From Paenarthrobacter histidinolovorans (lineage in GTDB: Bacteria > Actinomycetota > Actinomycetes > Actinomycetales > Micrococcaceae), in the NCBI RefSeq assembly GCF_014647595.1, contig NZ_BMPM01000004.1:183763-247762 (forward strand): a stretch of DNA of 64,000 nucleotides, in the 5' to 3' direction. This document shows positions 17,180 to 27,945 of this stretch, one piece after another; positions within the stretch are counted from its first letter, which is position 1, and each line of letters begins with the position of its first letter. Under the pieces are notes generated by a model, which was given only the letters and a program-made list of their open reading frames with translations, was not told where the DNA came from and did not search any database. Position numbers and translations under genes: made by a program.

Positions 17180-18112
17180 TCAGCCCACGCTGAACAGTCG
17201 GGTGTCAGTGCTTGATTCGATGGTCTTGCCGGCATCGTCGACTTCGGAAACGCGCAATTCGTACTTCCCGGGTTTCAGTGTTGCGCCAAAGCTGAACAGG
17301 CCATATTGACCGGGTTCGCCCGTTGCTTTGGTCTGGCCCGTAAGCAGGCCCGACTTCTCACCCTTGCCGTTGTCCTGCAGGATCTGCCAGCTGATGGGTC
17401 GCGAGTTGTCCGTGGTGCGCCCGTTGAACTTGATCAATCCAGGGGGCAGGGACACGTCCTCCTGGGGGTCAATGATCCACAGTGGTGCTACCAGGGAGGC
17501 ATCGCGTGTCATGGGTTCGCCGAGTTTTACTTGCCCGAAGGCCATGTAGTCCTTGTGCCCGTCAACCAGAATGACTACCTGGATCTGCTGCCCCGAGTTG
17601 ATGAGTCCGGAAGAGGAGGCCGCGGCCGACGCGGTGTAAACCAACTGCTGTATGGCCCGCTGGGCCATCCCGGCATCCAGGTTTGAGTTGAAGGCGTCAC
17701 GCGAAACATCGACCGTGATCACGTTCTTCCCTGAGATGGAGGTCGCCAGGTTTCCTGGTTCCTGCCACGGAGTGAAGAAGTCGTGATCCAGGGGCTTTTC
17801 CGCCATCATGATCCGCAGGGCCGTCGTCACAGGGTTGCCGTCTCCGGAAATGTCCCGGAACTCACGGTAAAGGTAGACCTCGTCTTTGCTCCGCCCGATC
17901 CAGTAGACCGGAATCTTGGTGGACGCCTGCGTCGTTTCTAGCGGGGCGTTGCTCGCAGGAGCGTCCTGGACCGTCATCGGAGGGGAACTCTGTGTCGCCT
18001 GGCTGCCGCCACCGCCATTCGCGATACAACCAGTCAGGAGCATGACAGCAAGCATCGCCGGCGCGACGACGGCGGACCTGGTCCGCTTGCGTGCGCCGCT
18101 TCCGTTGCTCAC
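17180..18112 (-). CDS. GerMN domain lipoprotein
   Basis: About 310 residues. A basic n-region (ARKRTR), a hydrophobic core and a lipobox LLTGC define a lipoprotein signal, so the mature protein should be anchored outside the membrane. A Ser/Thr/Gln-rich linker precedes a GerM (GerMN) domain, with IPVYWIGRSKDEVYLYREF and VITVDVSRDAFNSNLD...AIQQLVYT, then a C-terminal Ig-like Gmad2 domain (ISWQILQDNGKGEKSG...GKYELRVSEVDD). The function is unknown in actinobacteria; LpqB also carries GerM. The start is uncertain: GTG 18112 fits the signal peptide, while an in-frame TTG at 18148 adds 12 residues; neither has a good ribosome-binding site. Convergent with rsmE, 15 nt apart. Confidence 0.82.
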   Translation of the reverse strand: MSNGSGARKRTRSAVVAPAMLAVMLLTGCIANGGGGSQATQSSPPMTVQDAPASNAPLETTQASTKIPVYWIGRSKDEVYLYREFRDISGDGNPVTTALRIMMAEKPLDHDFFTPWQEPGNLATSISGKNVITVDVSRDAFNSNLDAGMAQRAIQQLVYTASAAASSSGLINSGQQIQVVILVDGHKDYMAFGQVKLGEPMTRDASLVAPLWIIDPQEDVSLPPGLIKFNGRTTDNSRPISWQILQDNGKGEKSGLLTGQTKATGEPGQYGLFSFGATLKPGKYELRVSEVDDAGKTIESSTDTRLFSVG

Positions 18113-18211
18113 TGGCTCGGTGATGGCGTTTCCTGTCTTACGATGCAAAAGGCGGCCGCAGAGTGGGCGGCCCGCTTGGGTCGGAGCTGCGGGGGCATCA
18201 GCCGCCCGCTA

Positions 18212-18263
18212 TGCCAGCTTGGCACATCGTCGACGGCGTCCGGCGGGGTTTCTGCGGACGCCG
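18212..18263. promoter_or_regulatory. Two palindromic elements in the GerMN-phoH divergent region
   Basis: TGCCAGCTTGGCA (18212-18224) is a symmetric 13-mer resembling a dimeric repressor site. Downstream, CGGCGTCCG 18234-18242 and CGGACGCCG 18255-18263 are perfect 9-bp inverted arms. They lie between two divergent genes, but no regulator gene is adjacent. Confidence 0.4.
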
Positions 18264-18432
18264 GCCAACTGAAACATGATTGATACCGGCTTGATGCCGA
18301 GTTGAGACAAAATGTCAGCGGTGGAGTGGCGGGCAGTGATCCGGACCATCGGTGAGGTCCATCCCGGGCCGCGCTGGCGTAGGATTGCGTCATACGATCA
18401 ACCGGAGGAGAACAGGCCGTACGGCCAGCACT

Positions 18433-19512
18433 ATGAGTGAATCTTTGAACGGGCGGCTCAGAACCGGAAACGGGAACCAGCCGACCACCGAGTTCCCGCA
18501 CACCTTACCGGGCACGCGCACGGAAGTTGTTACTTTCGACAACTCCGACCAGATGGTTCACTCGCTGGGCAGCCACGACGAAGCCTTGCGGTACATCGAG
18601 GAACAGTTCCAGGACGTCAACTTCCACGTCCGGGGCAACGAGCTTTCCATGACCGGTCCCTCCACTGTCATTCCCCGCATCATGCGACTCCTCGAGGAAG
18701 TGCGCAGTCTTGTGGCGAAGGGGACGTTGGTCACCCCGGATGTGCTTCAGCAGTTGGTGTCCCTCCTCAGGACCCAGTCCGTGCAGAACCCTGCGGATGT
18801 CCTGACACACAACATCCTTTCCAGCCGGGGCAAGACCATCCGGCCCAAAACTCTGAACCAGAAAAACTACGTTGACGCGATCGACGACAACACGGTGATT
18901 TTTGGCATTGGCCCTGCAGGTACGGGCAAGACCTACCTGGCCATGGCCAAGGCTGTCCAGGCGCTCCAGATGAAGGAAGTCAGCCGGATCATTCTGACGC
19001 GGCCGGCCGTTGAGGCGGGGGAGAGGCTCGGATTCCTGCCTGGCACTCTCAGCGACAAGATCGACCCCTACCTGCGTCCTCTCTACGATGCCCTGCACGA
19101 CATGATGGATCCGGAATCCATTCCGCGATTGATGGCGGCAGGCACCATCGAGGTGGCCCCGTTGGCGTACATGCGTGGGCGTACCCTGAACGACGCTTTC
19201 ATCATCCTTGATGAAGCCCAGAACACCACTCCGGAACAGATGAAGATGTTCCTGACACGGCTCGGGTTCGGTTCCAAAATGGTGGTCACCGGTGACGTCA
19301 CGCAGATCGACCTGCCCTCGGGCTCAACCTCAGGACTGCGTATTGTCCGCGAAATCCTGACCGGGATTGACGACGTCAATTTCTCCATCCTTGAGGCCGC
19401 GGATGTGGTCCGGCATCGACTGGTGGGCGATATCGTCTCCGCCTACAGCGCATGGGATGACGCCCACCGCCCTGAGGCAGCCAACACCCATAAACGTGGA
19501 GAACGTAAATGA
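18433..19512 (+). CDS. PhoH family ATPase
   Basis: 359 residues, PhoH-like RNA-associated P-loop ATPase. The Walker A motif GIGPAGTGKTYLA and the Walker B-like AFIILDEAQNTTPEQ are clear, with VVTGDVTQIDLPSG and a trailing HRLVGDIVSAYSAWD. The N-terminal 100 residues carry a small RNA-binding-like region. PhoH genes sit next to ybeY in most bacteria and are thought to work with it in RNA metabolism. ATG 18433 (MSESLNG) is chosen; a strong GGAGGAG (18403-18409) lies about 23 nt upstream, further than usual, and a TAGGAT -10-like hexamer lies above it. The stop overlaps the ybeY start (ATGA). Confidence 0.93.
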   Translation: MSESLNGRLRTGNGNQPTTEFPHTLPGTRTEVVTFDNSDQMVHSLGSHDEALRYIEEQFQDVNFHVRGNELSMTGPSTVIPRIMRLLEEVRSLVAKGTLVTPDVLQQLVSLLRTQSVQNPADVLTHNILSSRGKTIRPKTLNQKNYVDAIDDNTVIFGIGPAGTGKTYLAMAKAVQALQMKEVSRIILTRPAVEAGERLGFLPGTLSDKIDPYLRPLYDALHDMMDPESIPRLMAAGTIEVAPLAYMRGRTLNDAFIILDEAQNTTPEQMKMFLTRLGFGSKMVVTGDVTQIDLPSGSTSGLRIVREILTGIDDVNFSILEAADVVRHRLVGDIVSAYSAWDDAHRPEAANTHKRGERK

Positions 19513-19982
19513 GCATTGAAGTCAACAACGAGTCCGGCGTGGCAGTGGATGAAGCGCAGCTGGTGACGTTGTCCCGCTTCATCTTCGAACGCTTGTACAT
19601 CCACCCCCAGGCAGAGCTGTCCATCCTGCTGGTGGACGAACCCGCCATGGAGAAACTGCACATTGAGCTGATGGATGAGCCGGGAGCCACGGATGTGCTG
19701 TCCGTGCCCATGGATGAGTTGACGCCCGGCACGCCGGACAAGCCAACACCCCAGGGCATGCTGGGGGACATCGCGATCTGCCCGCAGGTGGCTGAGGTGC
19801 AGGCGCGCAACGCTGGCCACCCTACCCAGGATGAGATGCTGTTGCTGACCACGCACGGAATCCTCCACCTGCTGGGCTTCGACCACGCCGAGCCCGAGGA
19901 AAAAGAAGAAATGTTTGGCTTGCAGCGGGAACTGCTGTCTGAATTCCTGGGCAAGGATGCCCCCATGGAGACCATGCAGTGA
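19509..19982 (+). CDS. ybeY: Endoribonuclease YbeY (rRNA maturation)
   Basis: 157 residues, metal-dependent endoribonuclease involved in 16S rRNA 3' processing and ribosome quality control. The zinc-binding signature HGILHLLGFDH (three histidines) is intact near residues 118-128, and ATDVLSVPMDE is the conserved upstream motif. It overlaps phoH by 4 nt and the following CBS-domain gene by 4 nt, forming a tight phoH-ybeY-CBS-era operon. Confidence 0.96.
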   Translation: MSIEVNNESGVAVDEAQLVTLSRFIFERLYIHPQAELSILLVDEPAMEKLHIELMDEPGATDVLSVPMDELTPGTPDKPTPQGMLGDIAICPQVAEVQARNAGHPTQDEMLLLTTHGILHLLGFDHAEPEEKEEMFGLQRELLSEFLGKDAPMETMQ

Positions 19983-21310
19983 CGTCGATCATTCTGGTCG
20001 GCATGGCGCTGGTTTTCCTCAGCTTTGTTGCCCTGCTGACCGCGGCCGAGGCTGCGTTCAACTTCCTGCCGAGGCATGAGGCCGAACAATCCATTGGCCG
20101 GAGCAAAGGCACGGCCCTGGCTGGCATCCTCAAAAACCCCATCGCCCACATGCGCGCCCTGCGTTTTTGGCGCGTCTGGTTTGAAATGGCAGCGGCCGTG
20201 GCCGTTGCGGTTGTCCTCCACAGCCTGCTGGACAATGTGTGGCTCGCCGGCCTGGCCGCGACAGGCATCATGGCCGTGATCGGCTTTGTGCTGGTGGGCG
20301 TTTCACCCCGGCAGCTGGGACGTGCGCACTCAGGCCCCGTGGTGCGCTTCACGGCACCGCTGATCAGATTTTTGTGCTGGATACTGGGTCCTGTCCCGGG
20401 TTGGCTGGTGGCGCTTGGCCAAGCTGTGGCCCCGGGTGCACCCAGCGGTGATGATGCTTTCGTCAGTGAGGAAGAGTTCCGCGAGTTCGTCGACCGTGCA
20501 GCTGAGTCGGACATGATCGAAGACAACGAAGCCGAGCTCATCCATTCTGTCTTCGACTTTGGCGATACGTTGGTGCGTTCCGTCATGGTTCCCCGCACGG
20601 ACATCGTCAGCATCGCCACCGGGGCAGACCTGGAGACTGCCATGGGCTTGTTCCTGCGGTCCGGGTACTCGCGAATTCCGGTCATCGGTGAAAACACGGA
20701 TCAGATCCGGGGCATTCTGTATCTCAAGGACGTTGCCGCCGCGATGCACCGAAGTGAACCTGGGTTGCAGGCGCACGACGTCGATTCGCTGGCCCGCGAT
20801 GTCCGTTACGTCCCGGAGTCCAAGCCAGTGAGCGATTTGCTGAGGGAGCTCCAGCAGGAGTCCACCCACGTAGCCATCGTCATTGATGAATATGGCGGAA
20901 CCGCCGGCCTGGTGACTTTGGAAGACCTCATTGAGGAAATCGTGGGTGAAATCGTTGACGAATACGATGCCGCGGCAGAGGAAGCCGTCGATCTGGGTGA
21001 CGGTCACTACCGGGTCAGCGCGCGAATGAGCATCGATGATCTTGGCGAACTGTTCGACATCGACCTCGACGACGACGAGGTGGACACCGTGGGCGGGCTC
21101 CTCGCCAAGGCTCTCGGCCAGGTTCCGATTGTTGGAAGCTCGGTGGAAGTGAACGGGGTGTTCCTTAAGGCAGATAGGCTGGAGGGTCGCCGAAACAGGG
21201 TCAGCCATATCATTGCGGCCGCCATGCCAAAGGAAGACACTGACCTTGAAGACCTTCTCGACGACGCCGACTCAACGCAACAGGGAGTTCCACGTGAGCA
21301 AGCAAAATAA
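19979..21310 (+). CDS. Hemolysin-family CNNM/CorC-like membrane protein with CBS domains
   Basis: 443 residues. The N-terminal DUF21/CNNM domain has about three to four membrane helices (residues 1-150). A paired CBS domain follows with MVPRTDIVSIATGADLETAM and RGILYLKDVAAAMHRS, then the linker THVAIVIDEYGGTAGLVTLE and a C-terminal CorC/HlyC domain (DGHYRVSARMSIDDLGELF). Relatives are linked to magnesium or other divalent cation export; the name hemolysin is historical. GTG 19979 overlaps the ybeY stop, and the end overlaps the era start region, supporting one transcript. Confidence 0.93.
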   Translation: MTSIILVGMALVFLSFVALLTAAEAAFNFLPRHEAEQSIGRSKGTALAGILKNPIAHMRALRFWRVWFEMAAAVAVAVVLHSLLDNVWLAGLAATGIMAVIGFVLVGVSPRQLGRAHSGPVVRFTAPLIRFLCWILGPVPGWLVALGQAVAPGAPSGDDAFVSEEEFREFVDRAAESDMIEDNEAELIHSVFDFGDTLVRSVMVPRTDIVSIATGADLETAMGLFLRSGYSRIPVIGENTDQIRGILYLKDVAAAMHRSEPGLQAHDVDSLARDVRYVPESKPVSDLLRELQQESTHVAIVIDEYGGTAGLVTLEDLIEEIVGEIVDEYDAAAEEAVDLGDGHYRVSARMSIDDLGELFDIDLDDDEVDTVGGLLAKALGQVPIVGSSVEVNGVFLKADRLEGRRNRVSHIIAAAMPKEDTDLEDLLDDADSTQQGVPREQAK

Positions 21311-22256
21311 GAAATTCGACGCCGATAGCGACTTTGGCGGCTTTCACGCGGGGTTCTCGGTGCTGGTTGGCCGGCCGAATGCGGGCAAGTCAACGCTGAC
21401 GAACGCCTTGGTGGGCCAGAAGGTGGCCATCACTTCGGCCAAACCGCAAACCACGCGTCACACCATCCGCGGCATCGTCCACCGGGAGGACGCGCAGTTG
21501 ATCCTCGTGGACACCCCGGGCCTTCATCGTCCGCGGACACTGTTGGGAAAGCGGCTCAACGAGCTCGTTGCCGATACTTTGGCCGAAGTTGATGCCATCG
21601 GGTTCTGCTTGCCCGCCAACGAAAAGATCGGCCCGGGCGACAAATTCATCGCAGCCCAGCTGGCCGCCGTCGGGCGAAAGCCGATCGTTGCCCTGGTGAC
21701 CAAAACCGATCTTGTCGACCGGCAGGCTCTTACGGAGCAGCTGCTCGCAGTCGCAGCACTGGGCCGTGAAGTGTTGGGGGAGCAGGGCTGGGCAGACATC
21801 GTCCCGGTCTCGGCTGCTGACGGTTTCCAGGTCTCCACCGTCGCCGACGTCCTGATCAGCCACATGCCTTCATCTCCGCCGCTGTACCCGGACGGTGAGC
21901 TGACGGATGAGCCGGAAGCGGTCATGATCGCGGAGCTCATCCGTGAAGCCGCGCTGGAAGGTGTCCGGGACGAGCTTCCGCACTCCCTGGCAGTCGTGGT
22001 GGAGGAGATCGTGCCGCGTGAAGGCCGGTCCGAGGACAACCCGCTCCTGGATGTTCGGGTGAATCTGTATGTTGAGCGTCCCTCGCAGAAAGCCATCATC
22101 ATTGGCAAGGGGGGAAGCCGGCTGCGTGAAGTTGGTACCAATGCCCGCAAGGGTATCGAAACCCTGCTCGGCACGCGGATTTACCTCGATCTGCACGTCA
22201 AGGTAGCCAAGGACTGGCAGCGCGATCCCAAGCAATTGGTCAAACTCGGATTCTAG
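21294..22256 (+). CDS. era: GTPase Era
   Basis: 320 residues. Era binds the 3' end of 16S rRNA and is needed for 30S maturation. G motifs: G1 GRPNAGKSTL, G2 around KPQTTRHTIRG, G3 VDTPGLH and G4 TKTDLVD. The C-terminal KH domain has AIIIGKGGSRLREVG. The start GTG 21294 follows GGGAG at 21283-21287 by six bases and lies inside the preceding gene's 3' end; an upstream in-frame start at 21213 has no support. The GTPase and KH spacing is normal and nothing is missing. Confidence 0.97.
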   Translation: MSKQNKKFDADSDFGGFHAGFSVLVGRPNAGKSTLTNALVGQKVAITSAKPQTTRHTIRGIVHREDAQLILVDTPGLHRPRTLLGKRLNELVADTLAEVDAIGFCLPANEKIGPGDKFIAAQLAAVGRKPIVALVTKTDLVDRQALTEQLLAVAALGREVLGEQGWADIVPVSAADGFQVSTVADVLISHMPSSPPLYPDGELTDEPEAVMIAELIREAALEGVRDELPHSLAVVVEEIVPREGRSEDNPLLDVRVNLYVERPSQKAIIIGKGGSRLREVGTNARKGIETLLGTRIYLDLHVKVAKDWQRDPKQLVKLGF

Positions 22257-22362
22257 GCAGCACTGCTGGATCCGGCGTGGCTCCCGGCCCGATAAGGAAC
22301 TTCCCAGAAACGGCAACTATGATTGCGGGGATCGAGCTGTTTAAGGAAAGGTAAACCGAATA

Positions 22363-23922
22363 GTGCGACGTCGTGACGCCCGCCCGGAGGGCACCGGCAC
22401 CGCTGGCCCCGTTGCGGCACGCCATGGAGCGGATGCTGACGGCACTCCGCGCCATATGAATGAACGCAAGGGTCTTCCGCTCTGGTTGAAGATTGTCACA
22501 AGCGTGGTCTCCGTCGCGCTGGTTGCCGGTGTCGCCTTCGCTGCTTTCTGGTTCATCCGCCTGCAGACCAACATCACCAAGGCGCCTTTGAGCGCCGCTG
22601 AAACACGCAACGCCGACGATGCCTTGGCCAACGACAAGACAGACCGCCTGCAGATCCTGATCCTCGGTTCCGATACCCGGGACGGCAAGAACGCCGAGTA
22701 CGGAAGTACCGAAGACTCCAGCGGTTATGGCCACTCGGACGTCATGATGCTGCTGGACATCTCCGCTGACAACAAGCGCGTCAACGTCCTCAGCTTCCCC
22801 CGGGACCTTCTTGTGGATGTTCCCCAATGCACCGACCGCACCAACAACCAGACCTTTCCAGCCCGCAGCGGCGTGATGATCAACGAAGCCATGGCTGAGG
22901 CCGGAATCGGCTGCGCCGTGGATACCGTCAACAAATTGACGGGCCTGGAGATCGACCACTTCATGATGGCCGACTTCAACGCGGTCAAGGAGCTCTCCAA
23001 AGCCGTGGGTGGCGTCAACGTGTGCGTCAGCGATCCCGTCTTCGACCCTGATTCCAGGCTCCGTCTGCCGAAGGGCGACTCCTTGGTGGAAGGCGAACAG
23101 GCATTGGCCTTCCTGCGGACCAGGCATGCGTTCGGCGATGGTGGAGACCTCGGCCGCATCAAGGGCCAGCAGGCGTTCCTTTCTTCCCTGACGCGGAAGC
23201 TGAAGAGTGAAGGCACCCTGGGCAATCCGCAGCGGCTCCTGCAGATCGCGGATGTTGTTACCCAAAACCTGACCGTTGACGAGGGCCTGGCCTCGGTTCC
23301 GTCGCTGCTGACCATTGGAGGACGCCTGAAGGACATCGACGTGTCCAAGGTGGCGTTTGTGGCGGTGCCCACGCAAGCTGCAGCTGTGGATCCAAACCGG
23401 CTTGAACTCGTTGAACCCCAGGCGTCCCAGCTTTTCGCAGCCTTGCGTGCCGACCTCGATCTCACCACTCCCGGCGCAACGTCAGCACCCACGCCTTCGG
23501 AAACCGCCGCACCCCAGCCCACGGCCACCACGCCTCCGGCACCCGCCTACGATAAAGCCATTCAGCCTGTATCTGTGGCCAACGGCAGCGGCGTGGCCAC
23601 CAGGGCGCAGGAGCTCATGACCGTTTTGACAGGCAACGGTTTTACCCAGGCCGTGTCCTATCTGGCCAACCCGGTTGACCAGACGGTGCTCTACTATGGC
23701 CAGGGTTTCGCCGATGTGGCGGCCGATGTGGCCAAGCTTTACGGGATACCGGCTGCTCAGGTCCAAGAGGCTCCCGGAGTAGCTGGTGTGCAGCTGTACG
23801 TGGGTACGGACTTCACCACCGGCACAGCTTACGGAGCAGCTTCGGTCCCGTCCAACGTGGTCAACCAGACCGCCAGCGACGCCGTCTGCCAGCAGGTGAA
23901 CCCGCTCTACTTCGATCAGTAG
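22363..23922 (+). CDS. LytR-CpsA-Psr family cell-wall glycopolymer transferase
   Basis: 519 residues. A cytoplasmic head of about 40 residues is followed by one membrane helix (LKIVTSVVSVALVAGVAFAA), then an extracellular LCP domain with ILGSDTRDG, GHSDVMMLL, SFPRDLLVDVP and the arginine-bearing FLRTRHAFGDGGDLGR. A Pro/Thr/Ala-rich linker precedes a LytR_C domain (PVSVANGSGVATRAQELMTV). LCP enzymes attach polyprenyl-linked glycopolymers such as teichoic or teichuronic acids or galactan to peptidoglycan. GTG 22363 has AAGGAAAGG at 22343-22351. The gene ends at a strong terminator. Confidence 0.93.
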   Translation: MRRRDARPEGTGTAGPVAARHGADADGTPRHMNERKGLPLWLKIVTSVVSVALVAGVAFAAFWFIRLQTNITKAPLSAAETRNADDALANDKTDRLQILILGSDTRDGKNAEYGSTEDSSGYGHSDVMMLLDISADNKRVNVLSFPRDLLVDVPQCTDRTNNQTFPARSGVMINEAMAEAGIGCAVDTVNKLTGLEIDHFMMADFNAVKELSKAVGGVNVCVSDPVFDPDSRLRLPKGDSLVEGEQALAFLRTRHAFGDGGDLGRIKGQQAFLSSLTRKLKSEGTLGNPQRLLQIADVVTQNLTVDEGLASVPSLLTIGGRLKDIDVSKVAFVAVPTQAAAVDPNRLELVEPQASQLFAALRADLDLTTPGATSAPTPSETAAPQPTATTPPAPAYDKAIQPVSVANGSGVATRAQELMTVLTGNGFTQAVSYLANPVDQTVLYYGQGFADVAADVAKLYGIPAAQVQEAPGVAGVQLYVGTDFTTGTAYGAASVPSNVVNQTASDAVCQQVNPLYFDQ

Positions 23923-23948
23923 GACATCAGTTCCGTAGAAAAAACGAA

Positions 23949-23981
23949 ATGGCCGGGTCAGTTGCAAACTGACCCGGCCAT
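23949..23981. terminator. Bidirectional terminator between LCP gene and M13 peptidase
   Basis: A perfect 15-bp stem, ATGGCCGGGTCAGTT 23949-23963 with 23967-23981 and a 3-nt loop. An A-run lies before it (for the minus-strand gene) and T-rich sequence after it. Confidence 0.9.
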
Positions 23982-23996
23982 CGTTGTCTTCGGTTC

Positions 23997-25949
23997 CTAC
24001 CAGATGCTGACGCGTTCCTGGGGATCCATCCACATGCCGTCTGCCTCAGCTACGCCGAATGCTTCCTGGAAGGCGTCAAGGTTGCGGGCGATGGCGTTGG
24101 TCCGGAACTCGTTGGGGGAGTGGGGGTCCGTGGCGAGCCTGCGGATGGCCTCTTCAGTCCGGATCACCTGACGCCACCCGGCTGCCCACGACATGAAGAA
24201 CCGCTGCTTTCCGGTGAAGCCGTCAATGACCTCCGGCTCTTTCCCATCCAGGCTCAGGAGATAGGCCTTGTAGGCAATGGTGAGCCCGCCGAGATCGCCG
24301 ATGTTCTCACCCAGGGTGAGCTTGCCATTCACCTTGTGTTCCGGTGCGGCATACGGTGAGAGGGCATCGAATTGGGCCACCAGCTTCGCCGTGAGGGCCT
24401 CGAATGCCGTGCGGTCCTCCTCGGTCCACCAATTGCGCAACGCGCCGCTGCCATCGAACTGCGATCCTTGGTCGTCGAAGCCGTGTCCGATCTCGTGTCC
24501 GATCACGGCCCCGATTCCACCGTAGTTCACAGCATCGTCCGCCTCCGCCGTGAAGAACGGTGGTTGGAGGATTGCCGCCGGAAACACAATCTCATTCAAC
24601 AATGGGTGGTAGTAGGCGTTGACGGTCTGGGGCGTAATCAGCCATTTCGCCAAGTCAACGGGCTTGCCGATTTCGTCGAGATGGCGGTCCACGTCGGCGT
24701 CGTGGGCGCGTTCGACATTCCCGAGAAGATCATTGGGGTCAATTTCCACGGCGGAATAGTCGATCCATTTCTCCGGGAATCCGATCTTGGGACGGAATGC
24801 GTCCAACTTCTTGAGTGCTTCTTTCTTTGTCTCTTCACCCATCCAGTCCAGGGACGAGATGCTGTCGCGGTATGCCGCGATCAGGTTGGTCACCAAGGAT
24901 TCCATCCGTGCCTTGTGGCCGGCAGGGAAGTGGCGTTCGACGTAGATTTGTCCTACTGCCTCACCCAACGCAGCTTCCACGACGGCGACTCCGCGCTTCC
25001 AACGTTCCTTGTTCTGTGGGGTGCCGCTGAGGGTGGTGCCGTAGAAATCGAAGTTCGTGTCCACGAACTCGGACGACAGGTAAGGGGCGGCCGAACTGAG
25101 GACACGGAGCGTCAGCCATTCCTTCCAGGTTTGCAAGGGCTCGGATTCCAGCAATCCCGCGGCACCTGCGAAAAAATCGGGAGTGCTGACGACAATTTCC
25201 TGCCGTTTTGCTGCATCCACCCGCGCTGCGTCAAACCACGTGTCGAGCAACGGGAACAGGGCCGTGGCCTCCTCCGCGGACTTAAGGTTGTAAGTCTTTT
25301 GGGGATCCCGGAGAGTGACGTTGTCCCAATGATGCGAAGCCAATGCTGTCTCCAGTGCGACCACCCGTTGGGCAGCGTTGGAGGCATCGGGAAGGGAAGC
25401 GAGCGTGAAGAGCTTCTCGATGTAGCTGGTGTACGCCGCCACAATGGCGGCGAATTTTTCCTCGCGGTAGTAAGACTCGTCGGGCAACCCCAGGCCGCCC
25501 TGCCCGATGTACAACAGAATACGTTCAGGGTTTCCGGCATCCGGCGCGGGGTAAATCGAAAAGAGACCGGACACATCTGAACGGAAAAGGCGGCCGATCA
25601 AGGCAGCCAGGTCCAGCGGGGAGTCGATTGCGCTGACCTCGTCAAGGCGGGCGCGCACGGGTTCGAGTCCCTTTGCTTCTGCTGCAGCCTCGTCCATGAA
25701 GCTGGCGTAGAGTCCGCCCACCTTTTGCTCAATACCGGTGGCCGAACCACCCTTGCCCGCGGCTTCTTCGATGATTGCCTTGACAGCGAGTTCGGCCCCG
25801 TCACGCAGTGCGGTGAACGTACCTTCCAGCGGCCTGTCGTCTGGAATCGTAGTGCTGTTGAGCCACGCGCCATTGACGTGTTGATAGAGGTCGTCCTGGG
25901 GCCGGACGCTGTGGTCGATATTCGAAAGAGTGATCCCCGACTGTGGCAC
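23997..25949 (-). CDS. M13 family metallopeptidase (neprilysin/PepO-like)
   Basis: 650 residues, zinc endopeptidase. The HEXXH motif appears as VIGHEIGHGFDD, and the downstream zinc ligand region as GENIGDLGGLTIAYKAY. The Peptidase_M13_N region starts with IDHSVRPQDDLYQHVNGAWL. There is no signal peptide, which points to a cytoplasmic enzyme like PepO. The C-terminal end ERVSIW matches the usual terminus with its conserved W. The start GTG 25949 is chosen because AAGGAG lies six bases upstream on the minus strand; the open frame extends to 25988 without a site. It is convergent with the LCP gene. Confidence 0.95.
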   Translation of the reverse strand: MPQSGITLSNIDHSVRPQDDLYQHVNGAWLNSTTIPDDRPLEGTFTALRDGAELAVKAIIEEAAGKGGSATGIEQKVGGLYASFMDEAAAEAKGLEPVRARLDEVSAIDSPLDLAALIGRLFRSDVSGLFSIYPAPDAGNPERILLYIGQGGLGLPDESYYREEKFAAIVAAYTSYIEKLFTLASLPDASNAAQRVVALETALASHHWDNVTLRDPQKTYNLKSAEEATALFPLLDTWFDAARVDAAKRQEIVVSTPDFFAGAAGLLESEPLQTWKEWLTLRVLSSAAPYLSSEFVDTNFDFYGTTLSGTPQNKERWKRGVAVVEAALGEAVGQIYVERHFPAGHKARMESLVTNLIAAYRDSISSLDWMGEETKKEALKKLDAFRPKIGFPEKWIDYSAVEIDPNDLLGNVERAHDADVDRHLDEIGKPVDLAKWLITPQTVNAYYHPLLNEIVFPAAILQPPFFTAEADDAVNYGGIGAVIGHEIGHGFDDQGSQFDGSGALRNWWTEEDRTAFEALTAKLVAQFDALSPYAAPEHKVNGKLTLGENIGDLGGLTIAYKAYLLSLDGKEPEVIDGFTGKQRFFMSWAAGWRQVIRTEEAIRRLATDPHSPNEFRTNAIARNLDAFQEAFGVAEADGMWMDPQERVSIW

Positions 25950-26051
25950 TGTGGCTCCTTGTGTGGACGCTGCAGCTGGCGTTGCCACCGCCGCGGCGTC
26001 TGCATAGTGGACGTTGCATGAGGTGTTGCACTGTCATCATACGCACCGTGT

Positions 26052-26057
26052 TACTGT
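26052..26057 (+). promoter_or_regulatory. -10 element of the leuA leader transcript
   Basis: TACTGT lies exactly 6 nt upstream of the leader GTG at 26064, the same geometry as at the leuS leader. A TTGCAC at 26026-26031 is a possible -35 but 20 nt away; TTGCAT 26014-26019 with TCATAC 26037-26042 (17 nt) is an alternative promoter. Confidence 0.5.
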
Positions 26058-26063
26058 AATTTT

Positions 26064-26108
26064 GTGCGTGCGGAAATGCTTCTTCTTAGCTGCCGCGGCG
26101 AGGCCTGA
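26064..26108 (+). CDS. Leucine leader peptide upstream of leuA
   Basis: A 14-residue ORF reads MRAEMLLLSCRGEA, starting at GTG and stopping at TGA 26106-26108. It has three consecutive CTT leucine codons (26079-26087); CTT is uncommon in this GC-rich genome, which would sharpen a stall. It lies 91 nt upstream of leuA and its 3' half forms one arm of a long hairpin. Leucine leader peptides ahead of leuA are known in actinobacteria. It begins without a Shine-Dalgarno 6 nt below a -10 element. An in-frame ATG (26076) directly before the Leu codons is an alternative start. Confidence 0.8.
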   Translation: MRAEMLLLSCRGEA

Positions 26109-26141
26109 AAGCTATCTGACGCTGGGCCATCCTCGCCGCGG
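26093..26141 (+). terminator. leuA attenuator hairpin
   Basis: CCGCGGCGAGG 26093-26103 pairs perfectly with CCTCGCCGCGG 26131-26141 (11 bp, 27-nt loop), followed by AGTTTCGTTGTGT. The 5' arm begins five bases after the last CTT of the leader ORF, so a ribosome stalled on the Leu codons would mask it and prevent hairpin formation, allowing readthrough into leuA. Quick release at the stop (26106-26108) would let it form. Confidence 0.7.
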
Positions 26142-26162
26142 AGTTTCGTTGTGTCCGGCTAA

Positions 26163-27938
<1,776 letters not shown>

Positions 27939-27945
27939 GCACCAG

